Of a stretch of 64,000 nt of DNA, positions 20,850 through 31,212 are shown piece after piece. The translations under genes were made by a program, and so were the position numbers. Each line of letters opens with the position of its first letter. Position 1 is the first letter of the stretch. The stretch comes from an uncultured Gilliamella sp. (GTDB taxonomy: Bacteria; Pseudomonadota; Gammaproteobacteria; Enterobacterales; Orbaceae): contig CAMLPV010000001.1 in NCBI GenBank assembly GCA_946482005.1, positions 186,001 to 250,000 of the forward strand. The letters run 5' to 3'. The notes under the pieces were generated by a model that searched no databases, had not been told where the DNA came from, and saw only the letters and a program-made list of their open reading frames with translations.

Positions 20850-21216
20850 TATTTCTCATAGCGAATATTTAATTAAGCTCATTACTACTTTATATTGATT
20901 TTCAACCTTTCTAGCTTATTACTTCATCTACTAATTTTAGATGTTTCTATCTGATTATTTGGAAAAATTTATTCAATAGGCAATTTATGGATTAGTATAT
21001 TTAAATATTTTGCTACATAACTTTGCGTTTTTATAAATATCATATTTACCCTAAATGTTATAAGATAAATCATTATCAATGAGATATTTTAAAAATTTAG
21101 TAATAAGATACCCAACTGTAGTATAAATGATGCATAAAATTGATTGAATAGTGGATAGAATTATTTTAAATGACAATAATTAAACATTATTGTGATACTA
21201 AAAAGGTTTTGAGACA

Positions 21217-22590
21217 ATGAAAATATTTTTAAAAAGAGTATTTCACCCAGTTGGCCAAGGCGCTTTTTATTCAGAGCAAATTTATTCAGGCAACAATGTT
21301 TTCGAAATGGTCTTTGACTGTGGTAATGATCGAGGACATAACAAAAAAAAACTTAAAGAATATAGCCCTAAATTATTTGATTATTTTGAACATCGAATAA
21401 TCAACAATAAAGATAAAGTTTGGAAAATAGATTTGCTATTTATATCTCATTTCCATGCAGATCATATTAGTTTTTTGATAACCTATAAAGGGCAATATCA
21501 AGTTAAAAATTTGATTATTCCTGTGCTGAGCGAGGAACAAAAAAGTTTATTATTGATAGATGTATTACTAAAAAAAATTGATATCGATTTTCAGGCTTAT
21601 TATCAACTCTTGACAGATACCCCAAAATTTTTTGGTGAGGATTGTCATATTATTAAAATAAATACCGATGAATCAAATACCGATGAAGATAAAAATAAAA
21701 ACAGAGATTTAGTTATAGTTACAAATGAGGGTAAAGTTGAAAGTAGAGGAGAACTGTTAAAAACATTTAATCCCATTTTTAAATTACAATATTATGATAA
21801 CAAATTGATTATTTATCATCCTGATCCTCAATCTCATTATTATTTTCCTATATGGTTATATCTACCTTATGACTTTATAAAATATTTTTGTTGTTCGGAT
21901 TATAAGAGAAAAATTTCTACTTTCTTTATAAAAACGAAGTTAACGTCCGAGCTATTAATGGATGTTAAAGATATAACAGAAATACTTAAACATATAGAAA
22001 AAAAACTTAAAAATATAGAAAAAAAACTTAAAAATAAAAATAAAAATATCGATATCAAGCCATTAAATTATTTGAAAGCTCAATATATGAAAATTAATAG
22101 AGATTTAAATAAAATTTGTTTAGGTGTTTTTTCTGGTCCAGTTCCCTTTCATTTATATTCTTATTTGCGAAATTTAGACTTAAAAAAATATAATAAAATT
22201 TTTAAGAAACAGAGTTGCCTATATACAGGGGATATTCCTTTTAAAGCTACTAAAGAGATAAATTGCGTAGAAGAAGTTAGGAAACTTATTATCAAATCTT
22301 ATGCATCATTGAGCAAACTTTATTTTGAATCTAAGGATTACGATTTTGAAAATAACTTTGATTGGCATATAGGAACCTTGCAAATACCTCATCATGGAAG
22401 TGGTGACAATTATTCTGACGATTTTTTTAAACTAAAATTTATTAATGCGGTTATCTGTTTTGGTTCAAACAATAAATATTCCCATCCTAATGGCGAATTA
22501 TTGTTAAAACTCTTAGAAAAAAATAAAATTATCAGAGATGTTAGTAATAATTATACTAAAAAGTATGCGAGGAGATTTAAGATTTACTAA
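21217..22590 (+). CDS. Metallo-beta-lactamase-fold hydrolase, ComEC/Rec2-like domain, function unknown
   Basis: The 457-residue soluble protein has the MBL zinc motif SHFHADH (His78, His80, Asp82, His83) and the late QIPHHGSGDN and SHPNGELL motifs found in the C-terminal nuclease-like domain of ComEC and its standalone relatives. Between them is a large insertion rich in lysine and asparagine, with a repeated KHIEKKLKNIEKKLKN coiled-coil stretch near residues 258-280. Codons are strikingly AT-rich compared with bamE and dusA. The gene is alone between a pair of inverted repeats (20790-20849 and 22636-22697), which suggests acquisition. Standalone proteins of this kind occur in defence contexts, but no partner is seen here. 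Confidence 0.75.
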   Translation: MKIFLKRVFHPVGQGAFYSEQIYSGNNVFEMVFDCGNDRGHNKKKLKEYSPKLFDYFEHRIINNKDKVWKIDLLFISHFHADHISFLITYKGQYQVKNLIIPVLSEEQKSLLLIDVLLKKIDIDFQAYYQLLTDTPKFFGEDCHIIKINTDESNTDEDKNKNRDLVIVTNEGKVESRGELLKTFNPIFKLQYYDNKLIIYHPDPQSHYYFPIWLYLPYDFIKYFCCSDYKRKISTFFIKTKLTSELLMDVKDITEILKHIEKKLKNIEKKLKNKNKNIDIKPLNYLKAQYMKINRDLNKICLGVFSGPVPFHLYSYLRNLDLKKYNKIFKKQSCLYTGDIPFKATKEINCVEEVRKLIIKSYASLSKLYFESKDYDFENNFDWHIGTLQIPHHGSGDNYSDDFFKLKFINAVICFGSNNKYSHPNGELLLKLLEKNKIIRDVSNNYTKKYARRFKIY

Positions 22591-22635
22591 TGAGTGGATA
22601 GCGTTATCTATCTATTGAGCGGCGATATTTTGACA

Positions 22636-22697
22636 TAAAAAGCCCCCCAGTAATTGGTTGTCCAGCTATTGGGGGCACTTCAATAACGAGTTTTTTT
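22636..22697 (-). repeat. Right arm of long inverted repeat flanking the metallo-hydrolase island
   Basis: The reverse complement reads A-run, ACTCG, TTAT, TGAAGTG, then CCCCCAATAGCTGGACAACC and AATTACTGGGG, i.e. the left arm at 20790-20849 with one core substitution and a few flanking changes. It is itself a hairpin and may end transcription of the metallo-hydrolase gene. Similarity continues about 15 bases outside TGAAGTG in both arms, so a simple target-site duplication is not seen. Confidence 0.75.
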
Positions 22698-22730
22698 CTT
22701 TATGTCAATCTAAGTAAAATAGGCAGGTTG

Positions 22731-23114
22731 CTAACGATGAGCTGCACCAAAAATTATTACAGCTACAAATAAAATATAAAGTAGCAGAAAGAGTATTAAA
22801 ACTATGTAACTAATTAATGTAAATTTCCAATACCCATGTAAGTTATTAATAGCTTTGATATAGTCCTCTTCTCTATTAAGCGCTGAAGCCATACTAAATG
22901 CCCCTCCTGATTTGAAAAGCTTAACTCCAGCAATGATTAATGGAATACCTATAAATGCAGTAAGGATACCTAGGCAGTAAAATGTACCGCCAATAATATT
23001 TAATACCCCAAAGATCTGTTGCATAATCGCAATAAATTTCATTTTTTCTTTTAATAGTTCATTTGATTGTTCATTTGATTTAGTTGAAATAATAGTTGTT
23101 TGATTGTTAAACAT
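22731..23114 (-). CDS. Small membrane protein, DUF5362-like
   Basis: The 127-residue protein has two hydrophobic regions (about residues 35-65 and 99-125). The first contains FGVLNIIGGTFYCLG and IPLIIAGVKLFKSG, a layout I associate with DUF5362 proteins of unknown role. The ATG at 23114 is used because AAGGA has normal spacing to it; the ATG at 23120 abuts it. It lies alone between the metallo-hydrolase island and dusA, on the opposite strand to both. Confidence 0.6.
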   Translation of the reverse strand: MFNNQTTIISTKSNEQSNELLKEKMKFIAIMQQIFGVLNIIGGTFYCLGILTAFIGIPLIIAGVKLFKSGGAFSMASALNREEDYIKAINNLHGYWKFTLISYIVLILFLLLYILFVAVIIFGAAHR

Positions 23115-23197
23115 CCTCATTCCTTATGTTATAAATAGTTGTACTATAAAAAAATCAAAGCTAGAATATCACTTTATCAAGGTATGTCGAGGTAAAT

Positions 23198-24166
23198 TTG
23201 TATAAAAAATCCACATTAAACCGCTTTTCTATTGCCCCCATGCTCGATTGGACTGACAGACATTGTCGTTATTTTCATCGTATATTGACCAAACAAACCT
23301 TACTCTATACCGAAATGGTTACTACCGGCGCAATTTTGTATGGTAAAGGGGATTATCTTGCTTTTAATAGTCAGGAACAGCCGGTGAGTTTACAATTAGG
23401 TGGCAGTGATCCCATTGCATTGGCTAAATGTGCAAATTTAGCTGAGCAACGAGGATATGCTGAGATTAATCTTAATGTGGGGTGTCCATCGGATCGTGTT
23501 CAAAATGGTATGTTTGGTGCTTGTTTAATGGCTAAAGCTGATTTAGTGGCAAATTGTGTTGCAGCTATGCAACAAGAGGTCAATATACCTGTGACGGTAA
23601 AAACTCGCATTGGTATTGATAACCAAGATAGTTATGCATTTTTATGTGAATTTATTGAAAAAGTCATGCCATATACCGCAACATTTATTGTGCATGCTCG
23701 CAAAGCATGGCTTTCAGGACTCAGTCCCAAAGAGAATCGAGAAGTGCCACCTATTGATTATGAACGAGTCTATCAGCTAAAACGTGATTATCCGCAGTTA
23801 ACTATTGCCATAAATGGTGGCATTAAAACCATTGAAGAGATCAAACAGCATTTAAATTATGTTGATGGTGTGATGGTAGGACGAGAAGCTTACCAAAATC
23901 CGATGCTCTTAACCCAGATTGATCAGCAAATTTTTGGCGATGATACGCCAATTATTGATCCGATTGCGGCAATACAAGCACTTTATCCTTATATCGAAAC
24001 GCAACTTAGTCAAGGCGGACAGCTTAATCATATTATGCGACATACCCTAGGTATCTTTAATGGTAGAAAAGGGGCAAAACAGTGGCGACGTTACCTTAGT
24101 GAAAATGCACATAAACCAGGAGCAGGAATTGAAGTTGTTGAACAAGCGTTGACTTTCATTCAATAG
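23198..24166 (+). CDS. dusA: tRNA-dihydrouridine(20/20a) synthase
   Basis: The 322-residue flavoenzyme matches Dus[28 protein letters not shown], the [19 protein letters not shown] segment with the catalytic cysteine, VKTRIGID and the FMN-binding NGGI and [11 protein letters not shown]. It reduces U20 and U20a in the tRNA D-loop. The start is TTG, chosen because GAGG lies six bases upstream and the family needs the residues ahead of the first internal Met (MLDWTD). Confidence 0.93.
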   Translation: MYKKSTLNRFSIAPMLDWTDRHCRYFHRILTKQTLLYTEMVTTGAILYGKGDYLAFNSQEQPVSLQLGGSDPIALAKCANLAEQRGYAEINLNVGCPSDRVQNGMFGACLMAKADLVANCVAAMQQEVNIPVTVKTRIGIDNQDSYAFLCEFIEKVMPYTATFIVHARKAWLSGLSPKENREVPPIDYERVYQLKRDYPQLTIAINGGIKTIEEIKQHLNYVDGVMVGREAYQNPMLLTQIDQQIFGDDTPIIDPIAAIQALYPYIETQLSQGGQLNHIMRHTLGIFNGRKGAKQWRRYLSENAHKPGAGIEVVEQALTFIQ

Positions 24167-24263
24167 AGCTCGAGTTTTTATTTTTAATGCTACTACCTCT
24201 GATTGAACATGATGGATAAATCAGTATATACTAGCGAACAATTTTACTTAGGGTTCATTTTCT

Positions 24264-26279
24264 GTGCGTTTAAATTCAAGCCAACAACAAGCAGTGGAGT
24301 ATGTCTCGGGGCCTTGCCTGGTATTGGCTGGTGCGGGTTCGGGCAAAACTCGGGTAATCATTAATAAAATCGCTTATCTCATTCGAGTTAAGGAGTATTT
24401 GCCTCGTCATATTGTTGCCGTGACTTTTACTAATAAAGCTGCGCGAGAAATGAAAGAACGTATTGCCCATTCGTTAAGCAAACAAGAGGCCAGAGGGCTG
24501 AAAATTTCCACTTTTCATACGTTAGGTTTAGATATTGTTCGCCGCGAATATAAACATCTGGGAATAAAATCTAATTTTTCACTATTTGATGATCATGACC
24601 AATTTGCTCTGCTTAAGGAGCTCACTCAACAATGGTTTGAAGGTGACAAAGACCTTATTAACCAATTACGCGCTACCATCTCAAATTGGAAGAATGATAT
24701 TATCGATTCAACTATAGCGATGGCTCGAGCACAAACCAATAAAGAAAAATTATTTGCCCACTGCTATCAACTTTACGAAAAACAACTTAAAGCTTGTAGT
24801 ATTTTAGATTTTGATGATCTGATTTTATTACCCACCTTATTACTGAAAACCAATGAAGAAGTTAGAGAAAAATGGCAAAACCGTATTCGCTATCTACTCG
24901 TGGATGAATATCAAGATACCAATACCAGTCAGTATGAATTTATTAAATTATTGGTAGGAAGCCGAGCTAAATTTACGGTGGTTGGTGATGATGATCAGTC
25001 AATTTATTCCTGGCGGGGTGCCCGTCCCAAAAATTTAATCTTACTAAAACAGGACTTTCCGAAGCTAGAAGTGATTAAGTTAGAACAAAATTATCGTTCA
25101 TCAGGAAGAATACTAAAAGTTGCCAATATTTTAATTGAAAACAACCCGCATATCTTTGAAAAAAAATTGTTTTCAGAGTTGGGTTATGGTGAACATTTAA
25201 AAGTGATCTCTGCCGATAACGAAGAGCACGAAGCTGAAAAGGTGGTTAACGATCTAATCGGCCATCGCTTTGCCAATAATAGCCAATATGGTCAATATGC
25301 TATTTTATATCGGGGAAATCACCAATCTCGCTTAATTGAAAAAATGCTTATGCAATATCGAATTCCTTATCGAATTTCTGGAGGAACATCATTCTTTGCG
25401 CGCATTGAAATTAAAGATCTAATGGCTTATCTCCGTTTATTAACCAATCCAGATGATGATAACGCGTTCATCCGCATTATCAATACGCCAAAACGCGAAA
25501 TAGGGCCGGCAACTATCCAAAAATTAGGTGAATGGGCCAATCAGCGTGGAGTGAGCCTATATCATGCAAGCCATGATATGGGATTAACGGAATTACTCTC
25601 CGGTAAACGTTTAGAAACATTGCATACTTTTATTCACTGGTTCGATTCTCTTATTGAAAAATCACACACTGAGCCAATGGAAACTATACATGAGCTACTA
25701 CATGGCATGCACTATGAAAGTTGGATCTATGAAACGTCAACATCACCCACCGCGGGACAGATGCGAATGCGAAACGTTGAACAATTAGTGACCTGGTTAC
25801 AAGAAATGTTACAGGGTGACGAAATCGATGAAGCATTGACGCTAGAGCAGGCTGTAGCCAGATTTACGTTACGCGATATGTTAGAACGTAATAAAACAGA
25901 AGAAGAGCTCGATCAGGTGCAATTAATGACCTTGCATGCCTCAAAAGGCCTTGAATTTCCGTATGTTTATCTGGTTGGCATGTCGGAGGGGTTATTGCCG
26001 CATCAAACAAGTATCGATGAAGATAACATTGAAGAGGAGCGACGACTTGCTTATGTCGGTATCACTCGGGCTCAACAAGAGTTAACCTTTTCATTTAGCC
26101 GCCAAAGAAAACAATTTGGTGAAACCGTTTATGTTGAACCAAGCCGCTTTTTACTCGAACTGCCACAAGATGATTTAGCTTGGCAAGATCAACGTAATGA
26201 ATTATCACCCGAGAAAAAAATGCAACAAGGCCAAAGCCGCTTAGCTATGCTAAAAGCGCAAATCGCTAACGCCAAATAA
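24264..26279 (+). CDS. rep: ATP-dependent DNA helicase Rep
   Basis: The 671-residue UvrD-like SF1A helicase is within two residues of E. coli Rep and similar throughout. It has Walker [13 protein letters not shown] near residue 25, FTNKAAREM, the DEYQDTN Walker [39 protein letters not shown] and [10 protein letters not shown]. Rep is a 3'-5' translocase that clears proteins from ahead of the replication fork. A GTG start gives [14 protein letters not shown], exactly the family N-terminus. Confidence 0.97.
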   Translation: MRLNSSQQQAVEYVSGPCLVLAGAGSGKTRVIINKIAYLIRVKEYLPRHIVAVTFTNKAAREMKERIAHSLSKQEARGLKISTFHTLGLDIVRREYKHLGIKSNFSLFDDHDQFALLKELTQQWFEGDKDLINQLRATISNWKNDIIDSTIAMARAQTNKEKLFAHCYQLYEKQLKACSILDFDDLILLPTLLLKTNEEVREKWQNRIRYLLVDEYQDTNTSQYEFIKLLVGSRAKFTVVGDDDQSIYSWRGARPKNLILLKQDFPKLEVIKLEQNYRSSGRILKVANILIENNPHIFEKKLFSELGYGEHLKVISADNEEHEAEKVVNDLIGHRFANNSQYGQYAILYRGNHQSRLIEKMLMQYRIPYRISGGTSFFARIEIKDLMAYLRLLTNPDDDNAFIRIINTPKREIGPATIQKLGEWANQRGVSLYHASHDMGLTELLSGKRLETLHTFIHWFDSLIEKSHTEPMETIHELLHGMHYESWIYETSTSPTAGQMRMRNVEQLVTWLQEMLQGDEIDEALTLEQAVARFTLRDMLERNKTEEELDQVQLMTLHASKGLEFPYVYLVGMSEGLLPHQTSIDEDNIEEERRLAYVGITRAQQELTFSFSRQRKQFGETVYVEPSRFLLELPQDDLAWQDQRNELSPEKKMQQGQSRLAMLKAQIANAK

Positions 26280-26394
26280 CTTATCAGCATATTAAATATT
26301 ATCAAGCGGGGATTCACTTACCCGACTAGGCCATAATTCACAACAATCGAGGACCGAGGTTGTTGCGATGAGGAACGCGGTTTTTGATATTATA

Positions 26395-26640
26395 AAAAAA
26401 ACTAAATTTATCTTAAAAAAACTATGAAAAGTGATAAATCGAATTCATTCTAATTTGTCTTACTCCATCTAAATCCAATTAAATTTAGATAAATAGAAAA
26501 AATTGACGAATGAGGTTTTTGCGGTTATGAAAAGCAGCAAATTTATCCTAAAAAAGATTATAAAAGTAATAAATCGTAAAATCGGATTTATCTCAATTTG
26601 TCTTATTGCTACTAAAAGTTATTTAATCCAAATTGCAAAA
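26395..26640 (+). repeat. Diverged tandem duplication of about 110 nt downstream of rep
   Basis: Shared blocks appear in the same order twice: AAATTTATC-TAAAAAA, ATAAATCG, AATTTGTCTTA and AATCCAA-TT, at about 26402-26478 and again at about 26530-26640. The 570-base gap between rep and tRNA-Arg otherwise holds no gene I can support; the frame opening with TTG at 26503 only reads through the second copy. Confidence 0.5.
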
Positions 26641-26851
26641 AAGTGGAGCAATAGGGGGGATGAGGTAAAAATAAATAATTTCCCATTATTAATTAGTATG
26701 GCATTTATGGTTATGAACTTTAATCTCAACTTGATTATCTCGTTAAATTGACGATATTTTGTCTATATAGATGAATAAACCATTAAAAAGCATTGACGGA
26801 TCAAAATAGCTTTATATAATACTCAACGATTATTTAATAAATCCAATCTTT

Positions 26852-26928
26852 GTCTCCTTAGCTCAGCTGGATAGAGCAACGGCCTTCTAAGCCGTAGGTC
26901 ACAGGTTCGAATCCTGTAGGGGACGCCA
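26852..26928 (+). tRNA. tRNA-Arg (anticodon UCU)
   Basis: A complete 77-base cloverleaf: acceptor GTCTCCT pairs with AGGGGAC, D-arm GCTC-AGCTGGATA-GAGC, anticodon stem ACGGC/GCCGT around loop CTTCTAA (anticodon TCT at 26886-26888), T-arm CAGG-TTCGAAT-CCTG and an encoded CCA. It reads AGA codons, important in an AT-rich genome. Its 3' end borders a decayed region that leads into the phage-derived element. tRNA 3' ends are frequent integration sites, but no integrase or second copy of this end is in the window. Confidence 0.97.
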
Positions 26929-27746
26929 TAAAATTCTATTATTATCATTTAGTTACTATCAATAAGTCTAATTACTAATTATATTTTTTTCATCTTGTGA
27001 CCAATTGTAAACTAGTTGAAAATAGGCTTAACTGTAGGCATTCAAATGGGTTATTTTTCCATAATTTCTAAGGGTATTGTGTTGTTTGCCACTTAATTCT
27101 TTTAAGGTTAATAAAGCCTTTCTTCTCTCAACATATAAAGTTTTTTATCTGTGCCCAAGTCAAAAAGCATAGAGTCATTAATGATGCCTTATTCAGTAGA
27201 TTATTTAAATATTTAACAGCCGAGATGTTTAAGTGAATTGCTTTTTAAATTAACAAAATATAGGTTTTACTAATTAACCTGTTGTTTTCAATAATGCAAC
27301 CATCTTATCGTTTAATGGTAATAATCTTATATGGTTATTTTTGTTATATTATCATTAGCAATTGCTATTTTTTAATCAGTCATTCTCTATATCTTAAATA
27401 AAATTTGGTTTAGCTAGCTTACTGTTGGCTTTGTGAAGAAAGTACTAGCATCTATTTATTTAAATGATAATTTTACGCGATCACGGTTAAGCAAGTTTTT
27501 TATGAGTTACCTAACTTTAAACTTTTTTAGGTGAGCGACTTATAGGAAAGTACTCATCTAATTATGTTTATTAACCAAACGGTCTAAATGATCGTTAGTT
27601 TTGTTTTTTACTTCTGATAATAGCGATACACATTGAATAGACAACGTTACAAAGTAATTTAAATTAATCGGACAAGACAATTAAATTAATAGCATTATTT
27701 TTTATATGCTATAGTTACTACTCATAGTCGTGAATTGAGAATTCTT
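26929..27746. other. Gene-poor AT-rich stretch after tRNA-Arg
   Basis: About 820 bases with no reading frame longer than a few dozen codons on either strand, and no clear promoter or repeat apart from AT-rich tracts just before the gene at 27747. It looks like decayed sequence at a former insertion site. I cannot name its origin. Confidence 0.5.
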
Positions 27747-28190
27747 ATGAAGTTTGAAAAAATCAGATATTGGTTAGCGGTTATTATTTTTTCGGTAGCC
27801 GTTTTCTTTTTTGTAGATCAATTTGATCTGTTTAATAAAAGAGGCATTGAAAATGGATTGCTTTCTCTTTCAAAAGAGATAAATAAAAAGACTCCATATC
27901 CGTTAGATCAGTTCACTATTTTAAATACAACTATTGCGCATAAAAATAAGTTAGTTTACAAAATGACAATTGTTAATCTTGATATCGAAGATAAAGAATT
28001 AGATTTTGATAAGAAAAGGCTTTTTATAAATATAAGAAATCAACTTTGTACTAAAGAAGACACCAAAAAAGTAATATCTCAAGGTGCAATTTTTGAATAC
28101 ATGTATAGTGAAGAAAATGGTAAATATTTATTTTCTATTACTATCGACAATAACGAATGTTTAGGGATGTTAAAAAATGATTTAAAATAA
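27747..28190 (+). CDS. Hypothetical membrane-anchored protein
   Basis: This 147-residue protein has one N-terminal hydrophobic segment (YWLAVIIFSVAVFFFVDQF, about residues 8-26). A mainly periplasmic polar domain rich in Lys, Asp and Ile follows, with two cysteines (near LCTKED and NECLGM) that could form a disulphide. I do not recognise the family. The ATG at 27747 is preferred over TTG at 27735 because GAGAA lies at normal spacing. It stands alone between decayed sequences, which suggests horizontally acquired cargo. Confidence 0.55.
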   Translation: MKFEKIRYWLAVIIFSVAVFFFVDQFDLFNKRGIENGLLSLSKEINKKTPYPLDQFTILNTTIAHKNKLVYKMTIVNLDIEDKELDFDKKRLFINIRNQLCTKEDTKKVISQGAIFEYMYSEENGKYLFSITIDNNECLGMLKNDLK

Positions 28191-29627
28191 GAATTCTTTA
28201 GTAACTCTAAAATATCATCATAAAATTCTTTGATGATTCAGTTATTCTAGATTGTGATTGTTGTTCTATTTGTCTATTTTGTTTAAATTTCTTCGCTAAC
28301 TGAATTTACTCAACTATGATTGAAGGCTATAATCGTTTATCGATATCACTTTCCCTTCTTCCTTGATGTTGTCAGCGCTAACAGTTATTTGGTCACCTTT
28401 CTTAATGTATTGAAAGAATCCTTTCGCCTTATTTCCAATCATTCGATAATTTAAACAAGAAGTTTTAGCCTATTCCTATATCTTTGTATAACAGTCGTAC
28501 TTAAGCTTACTATATTTTTGCTATTCTAAATCACAGTTAATTTTTTTATTTCTTTTCATTATTACCCATCAATGTAATTGGATTAATTGCTCTAAGTTAC
28601 TCTCTTTTTATGTTGCAACTACACAAAAGTAGCATCTAAAATCATTGCATTATGCTGGCCAATTTCAGTTTCGGCTTTCTTATTGAAAATAACCGATTGT
28701 TGTATTTCTATTGCTACCACAACCGGTTGATATTTAAATTGCTTTCTGTTAACTTTTTCTAGTCATTTCTTTTCGCTGAGTTTTGCGTAGATTATTATCT
28801 CAAGTCTTAGTTTGCTTGTGCATTGATTCAATGTGATTCAATGTTATCATTCTAAATAGGAGACCTTTATTTTAAATCGTCCAACCGCATAAACCAAAAA
28901 TAGTTAAGGATAACTCATCGGCTTTTGGTTGGAGTTTTACATCTTGAGTTAAGCCATATTGATAATGAAAATTGCCACTTGCTGATCATTCTAACTGATA
29001 TACTATTTAATCGAATTAATTGCCTGGCTAAGTTAATCATCTCTCGATAACTAATAATCAATTGAACGTTTGATTTACCTTCTTTAAATATATCACGACC
29101 AAAGGATAATAAACTTGTTTAGCGTTACATTGGATTCTAAATCTAATAGCAAGTATTGCACTATAGTAGCTAAAACCTCTGTATATTCGCCTTGCTAGTG
29201 CTGATGTCAGATTAATTATCACTATGGAATTTTTGCCAAGCGCTCCGAACTTATGTGTATAGGGTACATTATGAGCGTTGATTGTTAATCTTGACTAAGT
29301 TAATTAGTTTCACTAATGTGATGATTTTCTATAAATTTGTTTTGTAATGCTAGGTGATTGACTACTTCAGTGTATTTTTCTTTGGCCATTTTAATTAATC
29401 TATTTATTGATCGGCTAACTGAAAAGTCCTCTGGCAATTCATCCGGTTGTGATAATCAGCAAGCAACATCCAAGCTGAAGTTTTATATTGTTATCTTATT
29501 GGTATAAACAGGGTAATTTACTTACAGCTAGAGTCAGGACATCCTTCTATACAACCTAGTTGTGATTTGCTGAGGTTTTTACCGTAGTGATAATTTTTAT
29601 GAGATATGGCGTAATAAATGCCAGGGC
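28191..29627. other. Decayed region without intact genes; possible transposase relic
   Basis: About 1.4 kb with stops in all frames. On the minus strand near 28619-28682 a short frame reads ETEIGQHNAMILDATFV, reminiscent of the IVDAT region of IS5-type transposases; nearby pieces are too damaged to join. The rest is AT-rich filler. It may be the wreck of an insertion sequence and the left end of the phage element, where an integrase gene would be expected but is not found. Confidence 0.35.
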
Positions 29628-29900
29628 TCATTTGTACTTGGTCTCGAATTGATACTTAGCCTGTGAATAGCAGATATCAACAATAAATTGGTTATAGATA
29701 TCATTATCAATAGTTTTACTTTCTAGCTTGATTTTTAGTAGTTCAACAATTTGCCAATCATTGTCATTACCGAAATTTCTGATTAGCTCTTCTGCCCGAT
29801 CTTCAATCCAACTATCACGAGCATCTTGCATTTCAGCATCATTCATCATTTTGCAATATGCTCTTTGGTAATGATTTTCTACCGCTCTTTGTAACGACAT
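29628..29900 (-). CDS. Small hypothetical protein of the phage left operon
   Basis: The 90-residue soluble, charged, largely helical protein reads SWIEDRAEELIRNFGNDNDWQIVELLKIKLESK in pieces. I recognise no family. It lies three bases after the small membrane protein gene at 29904 on the same strand, downstream of the operator-controlled leftward promoter at 30380. That is where lambdoid phages carry early accessory proteins. Confidence 0.6.
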   Translation of the reverse strand: MSLQRAVENHYQRAYCKMMNDAEMQDARDSWIEDRAEELIRNFGNDNDWQIVELLKIKLESKTIDNDIYNQFIVDICYSQAKYQFETKYK

Positions 29901-29903
29901 AAA

Positions 29904-30068
29904 TCACCTCGTTGCTACCGATAAAGTCATATAAAATAGGCCCAATATGACACTCAATAAAACCATCGCGGTACAAAATAGGGCAAACTTAACTTCACTA
30001 TCAGTTAGTCGATAGTCATTGTGAAACCTATCTTTAGTTTTTATTTTGACAAAATCCTTATTAGCCAT
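29904..30068 (-). CDS. Small single-span membrane protein of the phage left operon
   Basis: The 54-residue protein has a charged N-terminus (MANKDFVKIKTKDRFHNDY) and one C-terminal membrane span (FALFCTAMVLLSVILGLFYM). The start at 30068 is preferred over an upstream frame because GAGG precedes it. It is the first gene after the leftward promoter and operators at 30380-30421, about 310 bases away, so it should be repressed in the lysogen. Its function is unknown. Confidence 0.55.
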   Translation of the reverse strand: MANKDFVKIKTKDRFHNDYRLTDSEVKFALFCTAMVLLSVILGLFYMTLSVATR

Positions 30069-30379
30069 AATTACCTCGAATAAAGCCCGATTACTGCGAC
30101 AAATGGATGTAGAAACTGTTGTCTCACCTGTTGTTATTAATCCACTCAACAAAAGTCCACTTTTATACTAGTTTTTGATTTGAATACTTATTAGCAATCT
30201 GTTTCCTAAACGATTTGTATTTAACAAGCTTCTCGAAAGGCCGAGAGTGATTACCTCGTACATCCGATTTGCTATCAAAACTGTAGTATATTCATATATT
30301 TCTACTACAAATCATATCACCGGATTGAAAACTTCTAGTCATGCCAGTTTTTGATGAGTTGATTTGTTTTGATGAAATG

Positions 30380-30421
30380 ATTATACAGATGAAACTGTTT
30401 AAAGTAAACAGTTAAAACTGT
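30380..30421 (-). promoter_or_regulatory. Left operator/promoter region (OL/PL-like)
   Basis: Two 14-base operator-like sites, ACAGATGAAACTGT (30385-30398) and ACAGTTAAAACTGT (30408-30421), are centred 23 bases apart. Both share the ACAG-N6-CTGT form of the three sites between cI and cro. On the minus strand TTTACT, a 17-base gap and TATAAT (30380-30385) make a leftward promoter overlapped by the operators. By analogy with lambda, CI should repress leftward early transcription here. Confidence 0.75.
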
Positions 30422-30496
30422 ATTTTATTGGGTGAGGTGTTTTTTCACTACCTAGATTAATGTTTAAATTTAATAAGTGGAAATTTAAGAAATAAA

Positions 30497-30516
30497 AAAG
30501 CCCTGAGTAGGGCTTT
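30497..30516. terminator. Bidirectional terminator
   Basis: AAAGCCCT, loop GAGT, AGGGCTTT, with T-rich runs on both strands. It lies 14 bases after the stop of the minus-strand gene at 30531 and separates it from the left operator region. Confidence 0.85.
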
Positions 30517-30530
30517 ATTTTTTTATTTTA

Positions 30531-30806
30531 CTAAGCTGCTTTGGCTATAGATAATGCAAATTCATATCCTTCATTATATGCTGCAAAAGCATCTTTATGA
30601 CGAACATGACCGGCTTGACTATATGGAATATTAGCTAATACAGAATCATTTGTTGCTTTAGGTATTCCATTAATTGCATGGAAATAACCTAATTCATACG
30701 CACAACCAGCACATTTGTGTCGGCTGAATGTTCCTTGATACTCTGGTAATGATTCAAATAAAATATCGTATCGATGAGGTTTTTTACAGATTGGTAAATA
30801 AGCCAT
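30531..30806 (-). CDS. Small hypothetical phage-region protein with CxxC motif
   Basis: The 91-residue protein begins AYLPICKKPHRYD and contains HKCAGCAYELGYFHA (a CxxC pair) and an ending AFAAYNEGYEFALSIAKAA. A third cysteine in PICKKP could help bind metal. The family is not known to me. The ATG at 30806 has better spacing from AAGGA than the one at 30812. It ends at a strong terminator and lies downstream of the rex-like genes, so it may be the last gene of the repressor transcript. Confidence 0.55.
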   Translation of the reverse strand: MAYLPICKKPHRYDILFESLPEYQGTFSRHKCAGCAYELGYFHAINGIPKATNDSVLANIPYSQAGHVRHKDAFAAYNEGYEFALSIAKAA

Positions 30807-31212
30807 ATACATGTTCCTTATTATAGCAAGCATTAAATAGGGCTTTACTTAAAAAGAAAACGAATATAGAATTACCTTCGAGATCTCGCAATAAAGCCCA
30901 AAATGCTTTATTTTTTACATTAGCCCGATATTGGCGTATCGGGCTTCCCCATATCTAGTAGTATCCTAAATATTCCACCACTAAATATAGATCAAAGTTT
31001 ATACGATAAAAGAAAAATTTTCAATAAAAGATCAACTTAAAACCGCATAAAATTAAAAATAAGGCAATTTTTTTGATTTGGAGTATTTTGTATGATTATA
31101 CTTTGAAAGTTCGCTTAGATTGCTATTGACGAATAAATAGGCGCATGTAAAAAAATACAGTAGATATATAATAGAAGCCACCGAAGAGGGTTCTTATAGG
31201 TGTATTTATCAA
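30807..31212. other. Intergenic region with one hairpin
   Basis: About 400 AT-rich bases without a supported gene. A stem AGCCCGATA/TATCGGGCT (30922-30945) could be a terminator or attenuator for the rex-like transcript, though it lacks a good T-run. A short GGGCTTTA element near 30840 and 30893 repeats the tail of the neighbouring terminator. Confidence 0.45.

Noticed and set aside
20790-22697. Complete IS3-family insertion sequence
   Set aside because: No transposase frames lie between the arms and no target-site duplication is visible; only the ends resemble IS3-type termini.
26503-26751. 82-codon frame starting with TTG after rep
   Set aside because: No ribosome site, low-complexity composition, and it reads through the second copy of a diverged tandem repeat.
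30278-30312. CTGTAGTATATTCATATATT as a possible LexA box
   Set aside because: It lacks the symmetric ACAG half at the required spacing; the imperfect inverted repeat is better left unnamed.
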